64,000 nt of DNA from Gillisia sp. (GCA_024635655.1 JAGXIL010000039.1:86849-150848); one strand, 5' to 3'; positions 1 to 10,331 are shown, counted from the first letter of the stretch. Program-made: numbers and translations. Notes: generated by a model from the letters alone, not told the origin.

Positions 1-217
1 AAGCCAATAATTCCGGAAACGGGGCGAACCACGAAAATAAATAATACCGCACATAACACCAGGGACCAGTTTCGAGGTTCAAAAAGTCAACTTGCAATGG
101 CAGCGCCAAACTAACCGGGATTGGGCAGGGGAAATTTATTATACTGGATTCTTCGGAAAGCTTTAACAACTGTACCCGCTTTAAATAACTATTTTTAAAA
201 AATTCTAAAAATTCTAT

Positions 218-1585
218 ATGTCAATTTTCGGAAAAGTAAAAAATACCATTAATCTGCTGAAGTCCGTCGATATGGACCAATTGGCAAAAATAAGTAAAAC
301 CATAGATCTTCCCGATGCCATGAATGCCTTGGGTTCACTGGATGAAAATCAGTTAAAAGGCCTTATGAAAATGCTGAAGACCAAACGCCGGAAAGGGCAA
401 CGCGATCTCCCTCCCATAGACGGAGACTTTTACAACCTCGATCTCAAACTCACTCCTGAACAACGAGACCTCCAGTTAAAAGTGCGAAATTTTATGGAAG
501 ATGAAGTGCGTCCCCTGGTGAATGATCACTGGAACCGCGCCAAATTTCCATTTGAGATCATTGAAAAATTTGCAAAACTGGGAATTACGGGAGTACCTTA
601 TGAAGGCTACGGCTGCCCGAATCTTTCTTTTTTAATGGAAGGAATTATTGCCCAGGAAATAGCCCGGGTTGATGTTTCCATTTCTACCTTTTTTGGAGTT
701 CACAGCGGCCTTGCAATGGGGTCAATTTACCTATGTGGAAGTGAAGCCCAAAAGCAGGAATGGCTTCCTCAAATGCAAAAGCTGGAAAAAATAGGTGCCT
801 TCGGCCTTACTGAACCCAATGTAGGTTCAGGAGTTGCAGGCGGAATGGAAACCACCTGCCGCTTTGACGGGGAGAACTGGGTACTTAACGGACAGAAGAA
901 ATGGATAGGAAATGCCACCTTTTCTGATGTCACTATTATTTGGGCCCGGGACGAAGAAACCAACCAGGTAAAAGGCTTTTTAGTTAGAGCTAAAGAGAAC
1001 CCGGGTTATAAAGCCGAAAAGATGGAGGATAAAATGGCGTTGCGAATTGTTCAGAACGCTATTGTGACCTTAACAGATTGTATAGTACCGGAAAGTGACC
1101 GCCTGAAACACGCTAATTCATTTGGAGACACCGCAAAGGTATTGCGAATGACCCGTGCAGGAGTTGCGTGGCAAGCCGTGGGATGCGCCAGGGGCGCCTA
1201 TGAAAGTGCATTGAAGTACACAAAGAAACGGGAACAGTTTGGAAGGCCAATTGCATCCTACCAGTTAATACAAAATCATCTTGTGGAAATGCTGTCAAAC
1301 CTTACCGCCATGCAAACCATGGTATTCAGGCTTTCTGAAATGCAGGACCAGGATATCCTTACAGATGAGCATGCATCCCTTGCCAAAGTGTATTGCAGTA
1401 TGCGAACCCGGGATGTGGTTGGCCGGGCAAGAGAAGTTATGGGTGGGAATGGGATTCTGCTGGAATATGATGTTGCCCGTTTTGTAGCCGATGCCGAAGC
1501 CATTTACAGTTATGAAGGAACCAAAGAAATAAATTCACTTATTGTAGGACGTGCCATTACAGGTTACAGCGCCTTTGTGAATTAA
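218..1585 (+). CDS. acyl-CoA dehydrogenase (glutaryl-CoA dehydrogenase-like) with ~60-aa N-terminal extension
   Basis: ORF with ACAD motifs (FGLTEPNVGSG, GQKKWIGNATF, REQFGRPIASYQLIQ, EVMGGNGILLEYDVARFVADAEAIYSYEGT). Confidence 0.93.
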   Translation: MSIFGKVKNTINLLKSVDMDQLAKISKTIDLPDAMNALGSLDENQLKGLMKMLKTKRRKGQRDLPPIDGDFYNLDLKLTPEQRDLQLKVRNFMEDEVRPLVNDHWNRAKFPFEIIEKFAKLGITGVPYEGYGCPNLSFLMEGIIAQEIARVDVSISTFFGVHSGLAMGSIYLCGSEAQKQEWLPQMQKLEKIGAFGLTEPNVGSGVAGGMETTCRFDGENWVLNGQKKWIGNATFSDVTIIWARDEETNQVKGFLVRAKENPGYKAEKMEDKMALRIVQNAIVTLTDCIVPESDRLKHANSFGDTAKVLRMTRAGVAWQAVGCARGAYESALKYTKKREQFGRPIASYQLIQNHLVEMLSNLTAMQTMVFRLSEMQDQDILTDEHASLAKVYCSMRTRDVVGRAREVMGGNGILLEYDVARFVADAEAIYSYEGTKEINSLIVGRAITGYSAFVN

Positions 1586-1605
1586 ATAAATATAAAAAGT
1601 ATAGC

Positions 1606-2523
1606 ATGTCTGTTTTAGTTATAAGTCCGGGAAGAGATCCGGAAGCCTGGGTAAGAGAATTGAAAAATCAGCATCCCGGGATGGATGTTCATGTATATCC
1701 GGAAGATCACGATAAAGAGGAGGTGGAGTATGCCATAAGCTGGAAGCACCCCCGCGGAATCTTTAAAAATTATCCAAACCTCAAGGTTATCGCTTCCATG
1801 GGAGCCGGGGTAGATCACATAACCAGTGATCCTGAACTTCCCGAGCACGTAAAGATTACCAGGATAGTAGATGAGCAGCTCACCATTGATATGAGCGATT
1901 TTGTCCTTGCACTTATCATGGATCACCTCCGGAATATCTCATACCACTATTGCTCAAGTGAGTGGGAACCCAAAAAGTATATGAGAATTCAGGATACCCA
2001 TGTTGGGATCATGGGCTTAGGGACCCTGGGAAGCGGGGTCGCGGGAAAACTGGTGAAAAATGGCTTTAAAGTATCCGGATGGGCAAATTCTGCCAAGGAA
2101 CAGGAAGGAGTAACCACATATAGTGGCGGAGATCTGGATGATTTTTTAGAAGAGTTGGATATACTAATATGCCTTTTACCACTTACCGGGGAAACTGAAA
2201 ATATACTGAGCCGAAATCTTTTTGAAAAACTGCCTAAGGGAGCATATTTGATCAATGTTGCCAGGGGAGAGCATTTGGTAGAACAGGACCTGCTGGATTG
2301 TGTCAATACCGGCCAGCTTAGTGGTGCCGGCCTTGATGTATTCCGCAAAGAACCTCTGCCGGAGGAACATCCTTTTTGGTCAAACCCCAGGATCCACGTT
2401 ACTCCGCATATAGCCAGTGTAACAGATCCCAAACATGTTGTTCCGCAACTGGTTGAAAACTATGAAAGAATGACAGAGGGGGAAGAACTAAAAAATGTAG
2501 TGGCAAGGGAAAAAGGATATTAA
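1606..2523 (+). CDS. D-2-hydroxyacid dehydrogenase (glyoxylate/hydroxypyruvate reductase A-like)
   Basis: NAD-binding GLGTLGSGVAGKL, INVARGEHLVEQDLL, GAGLDVFRKEPLPEEHPFW, HIASVT motifs. Confidence 0.92.
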   Translation: MSVLVISPGRDPEAWVRELKNQHPGMDVHVYPEDHDKEEVEYAISWKHPRGIFKNYPNLKVIASMGAGVDHITSDPELPEHVKITRIVDEQLTIDMSDFVLALIMDHLRNISYHYCSSEWEPKKYMRIQDTHVGIMGLGTLGSGVAGKLVKNGFKVSGWANSAKEQEGVTTYSGGDLDDFLEELDILICLLPLTGETENILSRNLFEKLPKGAYLINVARGEHLVEQDLLDCVNTGQLSGAGLDVFRKEPLPEEHPFWSNPRIHVTPHIASVTDPKHVVPQLVENYERMTEGEELKNVVAREKGY

Positions 2524-2540
2524 GGTAAAAATGAAGAATT

Positions 2541-2990
2541 ATGAGGGAGATTAAAAATATATTGGTTGCCATTGACTTTAATGACACCGTAGGAGAATTG
2601 CTGAGTTATGCTGAAGGAATGGCTATGAAATTTGAGGCGAAATTATGGGTTTTGCACGTAGCTGCACCCAATCCTGATTTTGTAGGTTACGAACCCGGCC
2701 CGCAATATGTAAGAGATATAAAAGCGGAGGAGCTACGGGAAGAACACCGAAACCTTCAAAGTATCTGCGGGACTTTCCTGGATCCGGAACTGGAATGCGA
2801 AGCGCTTTTGATCCAGGGTTCCACGGTTGAAAGTGTAATAGAGGAAGCCAAGAAATTAAATAGTGATATGCTGATTGTAGGCACTCACAAGCACAGTTTT
2901 TTTCATGATCTGTTTTCTGAAAATGTTTCTATGGAGCTTCTGAAAAAAGCAGAAATTCCGCTGCTGGCCATTCCTATTGATGAAGATTAA
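2541..2990 (+). CDS. universal stress protein (UspA family)
   Basis: N-term IKNILVAIDF, C-term DMLIVGTHKHSFFHDLFSENVSMELLKKAEIPLLAIP. Confidence 0.88.
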   Translation: MREIKNILVAIDFNDTVGELLSYAEGMAMKFEAKLWVLHVAAPNPDFVGYEPGPQYVRDIKAEELREEHRNLQSICGTFLDPELECEALLIQGSTVESVIEEAKKLNSDMLIVGTHKHSFFHDLFSENVSMELLKKAEIPLLAIPIDED

Positions 2991-2991
2991 G

Positions 2992-3522
2992 CTACTTTAA
3001 ACTTTCCCTTTCTTTTAGAATACTCACTGTGACCAGTAATTGGCCCACGTGTCTTTGCGCATGTTCGCCCGCATGAAAGAGCAATCCAATAACTGAAGAC
3101 GGGAGTTTTTTCCTGCCCACACTTCGAAGATCTGAAAGGGAGTCTACAGGAGTGTTTTTTAATATTTCAAATGCCTCATCTACTTTTCGATCAAAAGCCA
3201 AAACCAGCTTACCAACGCGCTCTCCTGTTCCTGAATCTCCTTCATTTTTTAAAGCTGAAAACTGGATATCAGAAAGTTCCTTTCCGGCGGCATAGGTTAG
3301 CATTCTGTCCACCACACCAGTGAGATGTTGCAAGTGAAATCCCACGGAAGCCCTTCCGGAAGGTTTCTCCCAAAGTAGATGCTCCGGAAAATTGTGCATA
3401 AAAAACTGCACATCCTCCCTCGCCTGCAGTAGGGCATGTGCCACAGGCTGAAGCAGATCCGAAATTTCCGGGACTTTTCCTCTAAGCCAGACTTCCGGCT
3501 GATTTAATTTTTCAGATTTCAT
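2992..3522 (-). CDS. DinB-family protein
   Basis: RASVGFHLQHLTGVVDRMLTYA ... LFHAGEHAQRHVGQL metal-binding His pattern. Confidence 0.85.
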   Translation of the reverse strand: MKSEKLNQPEVWLRGKVPEISDLLQPVAHALLQAREDVQFFMHNFPEHLLWEKPSGRASVGFHLQHLTGVVDRMLTYAAGKELSDIQFSALKNEGDSGTGERVGKLVLAFDRKVDEAFEILKNTPVDSLSDLRSVGRKKLPSSVIGLLFHAGEHAQRHVGQLLVTVSILKERESLK

Positions 3523-3696
3523 CCCTTATATATTACTAATCCAAAATGGAGTTGTGTGACAAAAATAGATCTATATTTTAGGATTATATCCTGTTTACAT
3601 TCCAAAATAAATTGGCAGATAAATTTATCATTTCAAAAGAAGGACACAGTTTTTGTTTTTATCTTGGCTCTTTCAATCATAAATTAGTTGCCGTAT

Positions 3697-4635
3697 ATGA
3701 TATCCAATATAGACCTACAGGAGGTACACGAACGAATATCTTCTTACATTCATCGTACCCCGATCATGACCTCTCAATATTTAAACGGAATTTCGGGAGC
3801 AGAGATCTATTTTAAATGTGAGAACTTTCAGCGAATGGGCGCTTTCAAAATGCGGGGAGCGGCTAATGCAGTCCTAAACCTTTCCGAAGAAAAACGTCAA
3901 AAAGGGGTAGTCACACATTCCTCCGGAAATTTTGCACAGGCACTTTCCCTGGCAGCAAAAAGTGCAGGAGTTCCTGCATATATTGTCATGCCTTCTTCTG
4001 CCCCCGAAGTCAAAAAAGAGGCCGTTAGAGGATATGGCGGAGAGGTAACTGAATGCCCGCCCACGCTTGAAGAAAGAGAAAAAGCGGCGCAAAAGATCAT
4101 TGATAAGACCGGCGCCACATTCATTCATCCTTCAAATGACCTGGATGTGATCTACGGGCAGGGAACAGCTGCATTGGAACTGATGCAGGACCAACCTGAA
4201 CTGGATTTTGTCATCACTCCTGTAGGAGGGGGCGGACTTATTGCCGGGACAGCGCTTGCGGTTCATCACGCATCAGAAAACTGTAAGACAATTGGGGCAG
4301 AACCCTTTGCCGTAGACGATGCTTACCGCTCTCTTCAAAGCGGAAAGATCGAAATGAATGAAACTGCCAACTCCGTTGCTGATGGGCTTAAAACTATGTT
4401 GGGAGACAAGAATTTTCCAATAATCCTGAAATATGTTTCCGAAATCATCCGGGTGAAAGAACCGGAGATCATTGCCGCTATGAAACTAATATGGGAACGG
4501 ATGAAAATTGTGGTGGAACCTTCAAGCGCCGTGGCACTGGCAGCAGTACTGAGGGAGAAAGAAAAATTTAAAGGAAAAAAATTAGGGATCATTATCTCCG
4601 GCGGGAATGTTGACCTTCAAAAATTACCCTTTTGA
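3697..4635 (+). CDS. PLP-dependent threonine/serine dehydratase family (serine racemase-like)
   Basis: KCENFQRMGAFKMRGAANA (PLP Lys), SSGNFAQALSLAAK, GGGGLIAGTALA; track ORF starts at TTG 3688, first ATG is 3697. Confidence 0.92.
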   Translation: MISNIDLQEVHERISSYIHRTPIMTSQYLNGISGAEIYFKCENFQRMGAFKMRGAANAVLNLSEEKRQKGVVTHSSGNFAQALSLAAKSAGVPAYIVMPSSAPEVKKEAVRGYGGEVTECPPTLEEREKAAQKIIDKTGATFIHPSNDLDVIYGQGTAALELMQDQPELDFVITPVGGGGLIAGTALAVHHASENCKTIGAEPFAVDDAYRSLQSGKIEMNETANSVADGLKTMLGDKNFPIILKYVSEIIRVKEPEIIAAMKLIWERMKIVVEPSSAVALAAVLREKEKFKGKKLGIIISGGNVDLQKLPF

Positions 4636-4647
4636 TAAACAAGTTTA

Positions 4648-4681
4648 ACTTCAGGCTTACTCCCCTGTTAAACCTGAAGTC
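4648..4681. terminator. hairpin between convergent genes (ACTTCAGG...CCTGAAGT)
   Basis: inverted repeat 4648-4655 / 4673-4680. Confidence 0.5.
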
Positions 4682-5595
4682 TTAGTAATGGCTGGTTGTG
4701 ATTGTTTAAATTCGCTTCTCAAGGCTTCCTCTATCCTGAAGGCATGACTGGAACCCATTACCACCATGACTTTCTTTCCCTTTTCAACCAGCTCCAGGAT
4801 AGCAGAACATTGGTGAAGATTCCTGATTTCATTAGAAAAAGAAGCCATTTCAGAAAGATAACCCTTTGGCCAGCCATACTGGTCACTGGATTCCCGCCAG
4901 TCTTTCTCAGCAGGAAAATCAGCTGCCCACATACTGTCTATTTGGGCGACAAATTTGATCTTTCCGCGGATACCATTTTCATCTGTACGGCTTTTGATAT
5001 AAGATTCCATGACTTCATCCGTGTTATCAGGCTTTCCAAACCTGAAATTGCTCAGGTAAGGTCTTAACGAATAAAATAAGGCAACTTTTTCCGGAGAAAA
5101 GTTTTTCAGCATAAGCTTTACCTCATCCTGCTTTTGCGGCTCCCAGGTATAGACTTCCACATCATCTTTTTTAGCAAGATAAACCGCTTTCCCACTCTCT
5201 CCATAGTTCTTTACCGGATCCTGTAACCAGCTGAAAAGAAATCCCAGCCTGCCCTCTACAAGGACCACGTCCGGTTGAAATTCATCCCATATGCGGCTGA
5301 TAGTGTCGATCTGAGGGTTGTTTGGATCTTTGGTATGATCTATACCCAATATATATACCTCGCCTTGTTCATTCTTTAAATAGTAATTATATGGCCTTTT
5401 ATGCCCGGCTGATTCCCGGTATTTTTCCATGCTCATTACAGGCTTTTCCAGTTCCTTAATTTCACCAACATGGTAGTATGCCGGAGATCTCCATATCACC
5501 CCGGTTCCCATTAAAACAAGGAAAGTGGCTATAAGGAGGAGTAGCACCATACCTGCAATTTTTGCAATCCTAAAGAATTTCAGTTTCATGATCAA
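4657..5595 (-). CDS. TraB/GumN (Tiki)-like membrane-anchored protein
   Basis: N-terminal TM; LGIDHTKDPNNPQIDTISRIWDEFQPDVVLVEGRLG and C-term VVMGSSHAFRIEEAL resemble TraB/GumN fold motifs. Confidence 0.6.
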   Translation of the reverse strand: MIMKLKFFRIAKIAGMVLLLLIATFLVLMGTGVIWRSPAYYHVGEIKELEKPVMSMEKYRESAGHKRPYNYYLKNEQGEVYILGIDHTKDPNNPQIDTISRIWDEFQPDVVLVEGRLGFLFSWLQDPVKNYGESGKAVYLAKKDDVEVYTWEPQKQDEVKLMLKNFSPEKVALFYSLRPYLSNFRFGKPDNTDEVMESYIKSRTDENGIRGKIKFVAQIDSMWAADFPAEKDWRESSDQYGWPKGYLSEMASFSNEIRNLHQCSAILELVEKGKKVMVVMGSSHAFRIEEALRSEFKQSQPAITKTSGLTGE

Positions 5596-5680
5596 AAGGA
5601 ATTAAAATTTTATATAAGACCAAATGAAAATTAAAATGTTACCACTTCGAAGGACAAATATTTAAAGCTTGCAAAATTTT

Positions 5681-5821
5681 TTACTTTTTGAATTGTTGAT
5701 CGGAAAGTACTTCCAGATGTTTTGTATTTGCTTCTACATCAGCATCGGTGAACCAGGCATCACGAAGTTGCTTTTTGGAGAATAATTCCAGCTGATCTCC
5801 ATTATTCATTACCAGAAACAT
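5681..5821 (-). CDS. small hypothetical protein (46 aa) MFLVMNNGDQLELFSKKQLRDAWFTDADVEANTKHLEVLSDQQFKK
   Basis: manual translation; below the size cut-off of the ORF track; protein-like composition. Confidence 0.5.
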   Translation of the reverse strand: MFLVMNNGDQLELFSKKQLRDAWFTDADVEANTKHLEVLSDQQFKK

Positions 5822-5846
5822 AGTCTCAAAATTTTACACCTATGCT

Positions 5847-6359
5847 TTATTCTGCTTTTTGCTTTTTCAAGCTTTCTGCAAAGCCGGAAAGGGAATTCAA
5901 AACTTCTATTTCAGGCTCCCCAACTAACCAGGTATGCAGGCTTCCCAAATAATCCATACCCAGATAGGCTGCACTTAATTTAAAAGGCTCAAAGAATCCG
6001 GGGGTTTGATTATTATCTGAGCCGCATGCGATCACAGCCAATGCTTTTCCCCTTAATTTCCTACCCGTTTCCTTCTCTATTTTTAAGCAATCGGTAAGCC
6101 GGTCAAGAAAATTTTTCATAAGCCCGCTCATACTATACCAGTATACCGGTGTCACAAGAATAATAAGATCATAGGTAACAATATTACGCATGGCAGGTAA
6201 AAAGTCATCACCCCTGTTTGCATTTTCATAATCATAGGGTGATATATTTATTGTCCTTAGATCCAGAAGATCAGCTTGTAAATGGGTTCTAAGTGCGCTG
6301 ATAATAACAGAAGTATTTCCTGTGCTGCGTGAACTTCCCTGAATAATAATTATCTTCAT
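5847..6359 (-). CDS. flavodoxin-like / NADPH-dependent FMN reductase family protein
   Basis: IIIQGSSRSTGNTSVII, ILVTPVYWYSMSGLMKNFLDRLTD, ACGSDNN. Confidence 0.9.
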   Translation of the reverse strand: MKIIIIQGSSRSTGNTSVIISALRTHLQADLLDLRTINISPYDYENANRGDDFLPAMRNIVTYDLIILVTPVYWYSMSGLMKNFLDRLTDCLKIEKETGRKLRGKALAVIACGSDNNQTPGFFEPFKLSAAYLGMDYLGSLHTWLVGEPEIEVLNSLSGFAESLKKQKAE

Positions 6360-6514
6360 AAGATATTGTGAATTTCGTACCTGAATGACAGGACGGAAAT
6401 TAATTTATGTTTTTGTAAAAATATAATTCCTGAATTAATTTTATCAGCAAATAATGATATGGATCCAAATTTGCTTTAGTATTATCGAACAAATATTTAT
6501 TTAAAACCAACAAA

Positions 6515-6931
6515 ATGATTAAAGCATATTTTACCGGATTCCTTTTCCTTATGGGAACTCTCTTCTTGATTGCACAAAACACTATAGATGTAGAGATCAA
6601 TAATTTTGATTCTAATAAAGGTGTAGCCTTCATAGGTCTCTATAATTCGGAATCTTCTTTTTTAGTAGAAGAATACCAGGGACTGGAAGCGGAGGTAAGG
6701 GATAAAAAAGTAACCTTGAGCTTTACTGACATCCCAGATGGTACTTATGCCATTTCTGTATTTCATGATGAAGATGAGAACGGGGAACTTACTACTAATT
6801 TTATCGGAATTCCCAAAGAAGCCTATGGCTCCTCCAACAATGCCCCTTCCAATTTTGGACCACCAAAATGGAAAGATGCTAAATTTGAAGTAAGAAACGG
6901 GCAAACGGTGAAGCAAAAAATAACCTTATAG
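6515..6931 (+). CDS. DUF2141-family secreted protein
   Basis: signal peptide; VEINNFDSNKGVAFIGLYNSESSF... YAISVFHDEDENGELTTNFIGIPKEAYGSSNNAP typical of DUF2141. Confidence 0.88.
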   Translation: MIKAYFTGFLFLMGTLFLIAQNTIDVEINNFDSNKGVAFIGLYNSESSFLVEEYQGLEAEVRDKKVTLSFTDIPDGTYAISVFHDEDENGELTTNFIGIPKEAYGSSNNAPSNFGPPKWKDAKFEVRNGQTVKQKITL

Positions 6932-6980
6932 ATCACTACTTATTCGATTTTTCATCTAAACGAATATTTTGGTCTAGATA

Positions 6981-7010
6981 AAAAAAAGCTTCCCTGAGGA
7001 AGCTTTTTTA
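6981..7010. terminator. bidirectional intrinsic terminator AAAAAAGCTTCC-CTGA-GGAAGCTTTTTT
   Basis: perfect hairpin with A/T tails between convergent genes. Confidence 0.85.
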
Positions 7011-7043
7011 GTATAAGATCATTATTAATTTTCTTCAGCAAAG

Positions 7044-10000
7044 TCAATTTCCTTTAGCAGGTGTTGGATACGGCGGCACCTTTATCTCCTTCGGTTCATC
7101 CTCCAATTGTTTAAGCAATTCCTCTACAGCTCTTTCCAGTTGCGGGTCCCTACCGTTTGAAAGAGATAACGCATCCTGTCTCACTTCAATATCAGGAGCT
7201 ATACCTACATTTTCTGCGATCCATTCTTGTTTTTCAGGGTCAAAAATGGCATTATCTGGTGCGGTAAGTGCTCCCCCGTCAATAAGAGGATAATGTACGC
7301 TTGATTTTACTAGGCCACCCCAGGTAGTGGTCCCAATGAGCAAGCCTGCATTTTGCTGGCGAAATACCCACGGGAAATAATCTCCCCCGGAGCCTGCCAT
7401 TTCATTGATGAGCAAAACTTTTGGCCCCAGGATCCCTGCCGGCATTACTCTGGCTTTTGAATTAGGCACTTCATTTGTATATGCCGCACGCGGGCTGCGG
7501 GTCATGAGATCAACCATGTAATCGTCCAGTAATCCGCCACCGTTGAACCGTTCATCTATCACGGCACCCCTTTTGTCCTGCTGGGCAAAAAAGTACCTGT
7601 TAAAGGAAACAAGGCCCTGGCCAGAGGTGTTCGGCACCCAAACATAGGCCAGCTGCCCGTTGGACAGGCTGTCAACATACCTCCTGTTATCTTCTACCCA
7701 TGCTCTTTGTCTTAAAGAAACTTCACTGCCCACAGGCTTCACAACTTCCTTCCATGCTCCCTCAAATTTTGGGCTGCTGTTTATGTGCAGCGTAGTTTGT
7801 TTATCAAGAGTTCCATTCAGCAGTTCATAAGGATTATCATCATCTTTTAATTCTTTGCCGTTCAAACCAACCAGGTAATGCCCTTCTTTAATATTAAGGC
7901 CGGGCTGGTCTAACGGACTCGTAAGTTCAGGATTCCAGTTCTCTGTTGTATAAATGCGTTGAATCTTCCAGCGCCCGTTATCCTGTACCAGGTCAGCACC
8001 CAACAGGCCGGTCTTAGATTTATCAACCTCGGGATAATCTCCTCCAAAGACAAAACTGTGCCCAACGGAAAGTTCCCCGTTAATTTGATCCAGCAAATAG
8101 GTGAGATCTGCTCTGTGTTTAACAAAAGGCAATAAAGGGGCATATCGTTCATAAACGTCATCCCAATCACGACCGTGCAAAGATGGGTCGTAAAAGAAAT
8201 CCTTTTCATATCGCCAGGCCTCGTGAAACATCTGGCTCCACTCAGCCTTACGGTCAAGATTCATTTGTAGGTCTATGTTAACATTCTTTCCGGCATCTGC
8301 CGGTTTTTCTGTCTCCAGCACCTGCCATGATCCATTTAATTTAGCCAGCATTTTCTTCCCGTCTGAAGAAACCGCCATATTAGAAGCACCCCCTGTATAT
8401 TCAGTTAGTTTTCTTTCAGAAAGTTTAAATTGCTGCAATGTAAGCCCATTAGAATTTGCAATTCTTTCAGCAATAAATATATGACCGGGGATGCCGGCAT
8501 GAATCTCCTGATAGTTCCTCACGGGGATAGGCAGGGGAATGATCCTTCGGTCCAAATTTTCAAGATCTATTTTCACCACAGGACTGTCATTTTTCTCATC
8601 GGCTTTTTTGTCTTTGCCGTTCATATTCTTCTCAGTTTCGTCTGCGGTAGCATCCTCAACCCCGTTTTCTTCATCACTTCTCAATACAAATGGAGAAGGA
8701 TCAGTATTGTCAAGATTGATCACATAGGCAGCATATTCCGGGGTATTGGACATAGAACTGGTATTGGTCCAGCCCGATTTAAGTGCAAGGTCTGTGCTGG
8801 CTAAAAAATATAAGTGTTTGCCACTGCGGTCCCAGGCAGGTGAAAAAGCATCGGCAAACACATTGGTTGCCGGATCTACATTGTCATTTTCCAAAGACCA
8901 GAGCATGATCCTGCGAAAATTATTTTCGCCGGTTTTGGAATAGGCGAGCCATTTAGAATCAGGCGACCAGGAAAGGCCCATACTCCCACGCTCTATATTT
9001 AATCCGCCGGTATCTATCGTTTTAATGGTTTCTGTTTTCAGGTCGAGAATCCTGACTCTAAGTTTGTTATCTACAAAGGCAATGTTTGAGGCATCAGGTG
9101 ACCAAACGGGTTCCCAGGCCATCTTTGATTCCCCTATACTTATGTCTTCTGCACTGCTTAATCCATCTGGAGAAGTGATCTTTATTACATACTCCCCATG
9201 GGTATCGTCTGAGAACCATGCCACCTTATCCCCTTTTGGGCTCCACAAGGGCCGGCGATCTGCAGTGCCGCTGCTTTGGGTTAAGTTCCTCGCCGATCCA
9301 TATTCCACAGGCACCGTAAAGATCTCCCCGCGGGCTTCCATCAGGATCCTTTTTCCAGTAGGGGAAAGTGAGGCAAAAGCAATATTCTCAGTCACATCTT
9401 CCCAACCTGTTTCTGCCCAGGGAAAGTCTCCTGAAAGTTCGATTTCCAGCCTCGTCTCTTTTTTTGTGGAAGGATCCAGCAGGTATAAATAACCATCCCT
9501 TTCAAAAGTAAGTTGGTCTTTTCCTGACAGCCACTTTATGGAAGATCCGGTATGATCTGTTATTTGCTCCAATGCTCCTCCATTAGGATCATAAGACCAG
9601 ATGTTGGTTACCCCTCCCCGATCTGAAAGAAAATAGATCATATCCCCTGACCATACGGGGTGAATATCTGTAGAACGTTCATTTGGGATAAGGACCTCTT
9701 CAAGATTTTCCAGGTCCAACACGATTAACGGGGTATTTTGACCCCCACGGTAGCCTTTCCATTCTACATCCCACCGGTCCATTGGGTCTATTACGATTTT
9801 AGAGGCATCGGGTGAAAAAGAGCCGCTGTGGCCTTTTTGTTTGGTAAGGATCTCCGGGTTTCCTCCGTCTGCAGGAATGGTCCACAGCCGGTTTTCAGGT
9901 TTTGGGGCCACCTCCCGGGAAGTAGCGTACAGTATTCTGTTGCCATCGGGCGTCCATCCCCTAACAAGTGCCGGCGATGGGTGCCAGGTGAGGCGTTTTG

Positions 10001-10331
10001 GTGTTCCCCCGGTTACAGGCACCACATAAACAGCGTGGTTTCCGGAGCGGTTTGATGTAAAGGCGATCTGCCCGCCGTCTGGCGAGAGCACAGGATTGCT
10101 TTCTTCAGCCGGGGTACTTGTGATCCTGAGCGCATTTGAGCCGTCAAGCTGGGAAATCCACACGTCTCCCCCATACGTGAATGTAATATGGTTATCACTT
10201 ACAGAAGGTTGCCGGAGTAGCCGGGTCTCCTGCCCGTGTATTGGAATTTGAAGCAGAACACTGAAAAAAATTAAAATTCCTGATCTTGCAGCATCAGAGA
10301 TCTTTGCCGGTAGAAAATTAATAGGATGCAT
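7044..10331 (-). CDS. Tricorn-like S41-family protease with PD40/TolB beta-propeller repeats and PDZ
   Basis: signal peptide at ATG 10331; repeated (LSPDGGQIAFTSNRSGNHAVYVV)-type blades; C-term AYVWVPNTSGQG...DERFNGGGLLDDYM, NEMAGSGGDYFPW S41 motifs. Confidence 0.93.
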   Translation of the reverse strand: MHPINFLPAKISDAARSGILIFFSVLLQIPIHGQETRLLRQPSVSDNHITFTYGGDVWISQLDGSNALRITSTPAEESNPVLSPDGGQIAFTSNRSGNHAVYVVPVTGGTPKRLTWHPSPALVRGWTPDGNRILYATSREVAPKPENRLWTIPADGGNPEILTKQKGHSGSFSPDASKIVIDPMDRWDVEWKGYRGGQNTPLIVLDLENLEEVLIPNERSTDIHPVWSGDMIYFLSDRGGVTNIWSYDPNGGALEQITDHTGSSIKWLSGKDQLTFERDGYLYLLDPSTKKETRLEIELSGDFPWAETGWEDVTENIAFASLSPTGKRILMEARGEIFTVPVEYGSARNLTQSSGTADRRPLWSPKGDKVAWFSDDTHGEYVIKITSPDGLSSAEDISIGESKMAWEPVWSPDASNIAFVDNKLRVRILDLKTETIKTIDTGGLNIERGSMGLSWSPDSKWLAYSKTGENNFRRIMLWSLENDNVDPATNVFADAFSPAWDRSGKHLYFLASTDLALKSGWTNTSSMSNTPEYAAYVINLDNTDPSPFVLRSDEENGVEDATADETEKNMNGKDKKADEKNDSPVVKIDLENLDRRIIPLPIPVRNYQEIHAGIPGHIFIAERIANSNGLTLQQFKLSERKLTEYTGGASNMAVSSDGKKMLAKLNGSWQVLETEKPADAGKNVNIDLQMNLDRKAEWSQMFHEAWRYEKDFFYDPSLHGRDWDDVYERYAPLLPFVKHRADLTYLLDQINGELSVGHSFVFGGDYPEVDKSKTGLLGADLVQDNGRWKIQRIYTTENWNPELTSPLDQPGLNIKEGHYLVGLNGKELKDDDNPYELLNGTLDKQTTLHINSSPKFEGAWKEVVKPVGSEVSLRQRAWVEDNRRYVDSLSNGQLAYVWVPNTSGQGLVSFNRYFFAQQDKRGAVIDERFNGGGLLDDYMVDLMTRSPRAAYTNEVPNSKARVMPAGILGPKVLLINEMAGSGGDYFPWVFRQQNAGLLIGTTTWGGLVKSSVHYPLIDGGALTAPDNAIFDPEKQEWIAENVGIAPDIEVRQDALSLSNGRDPQLERAVEELLKQLEDEPKEIKVPPYPTPAKGN

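Noticed and set aside
1989-2432. 147-aa minus ORF
   Set aside because: Antisense to D-2-hydroxyacid dehydrogenase, no recognisable motif
3612-3815. 67-aa ORF overlapping the start of the threonine dehydratase
   Set aside because: Alternate frame of a better supported CDS
9025-9492. 155-aa and other plus-strand ORFs (8275-8943, 9828-10055)
   Set aside because: Antisense shadows of the Tricorn-like gene, Ser-rich composition typical of reverse-frame translations
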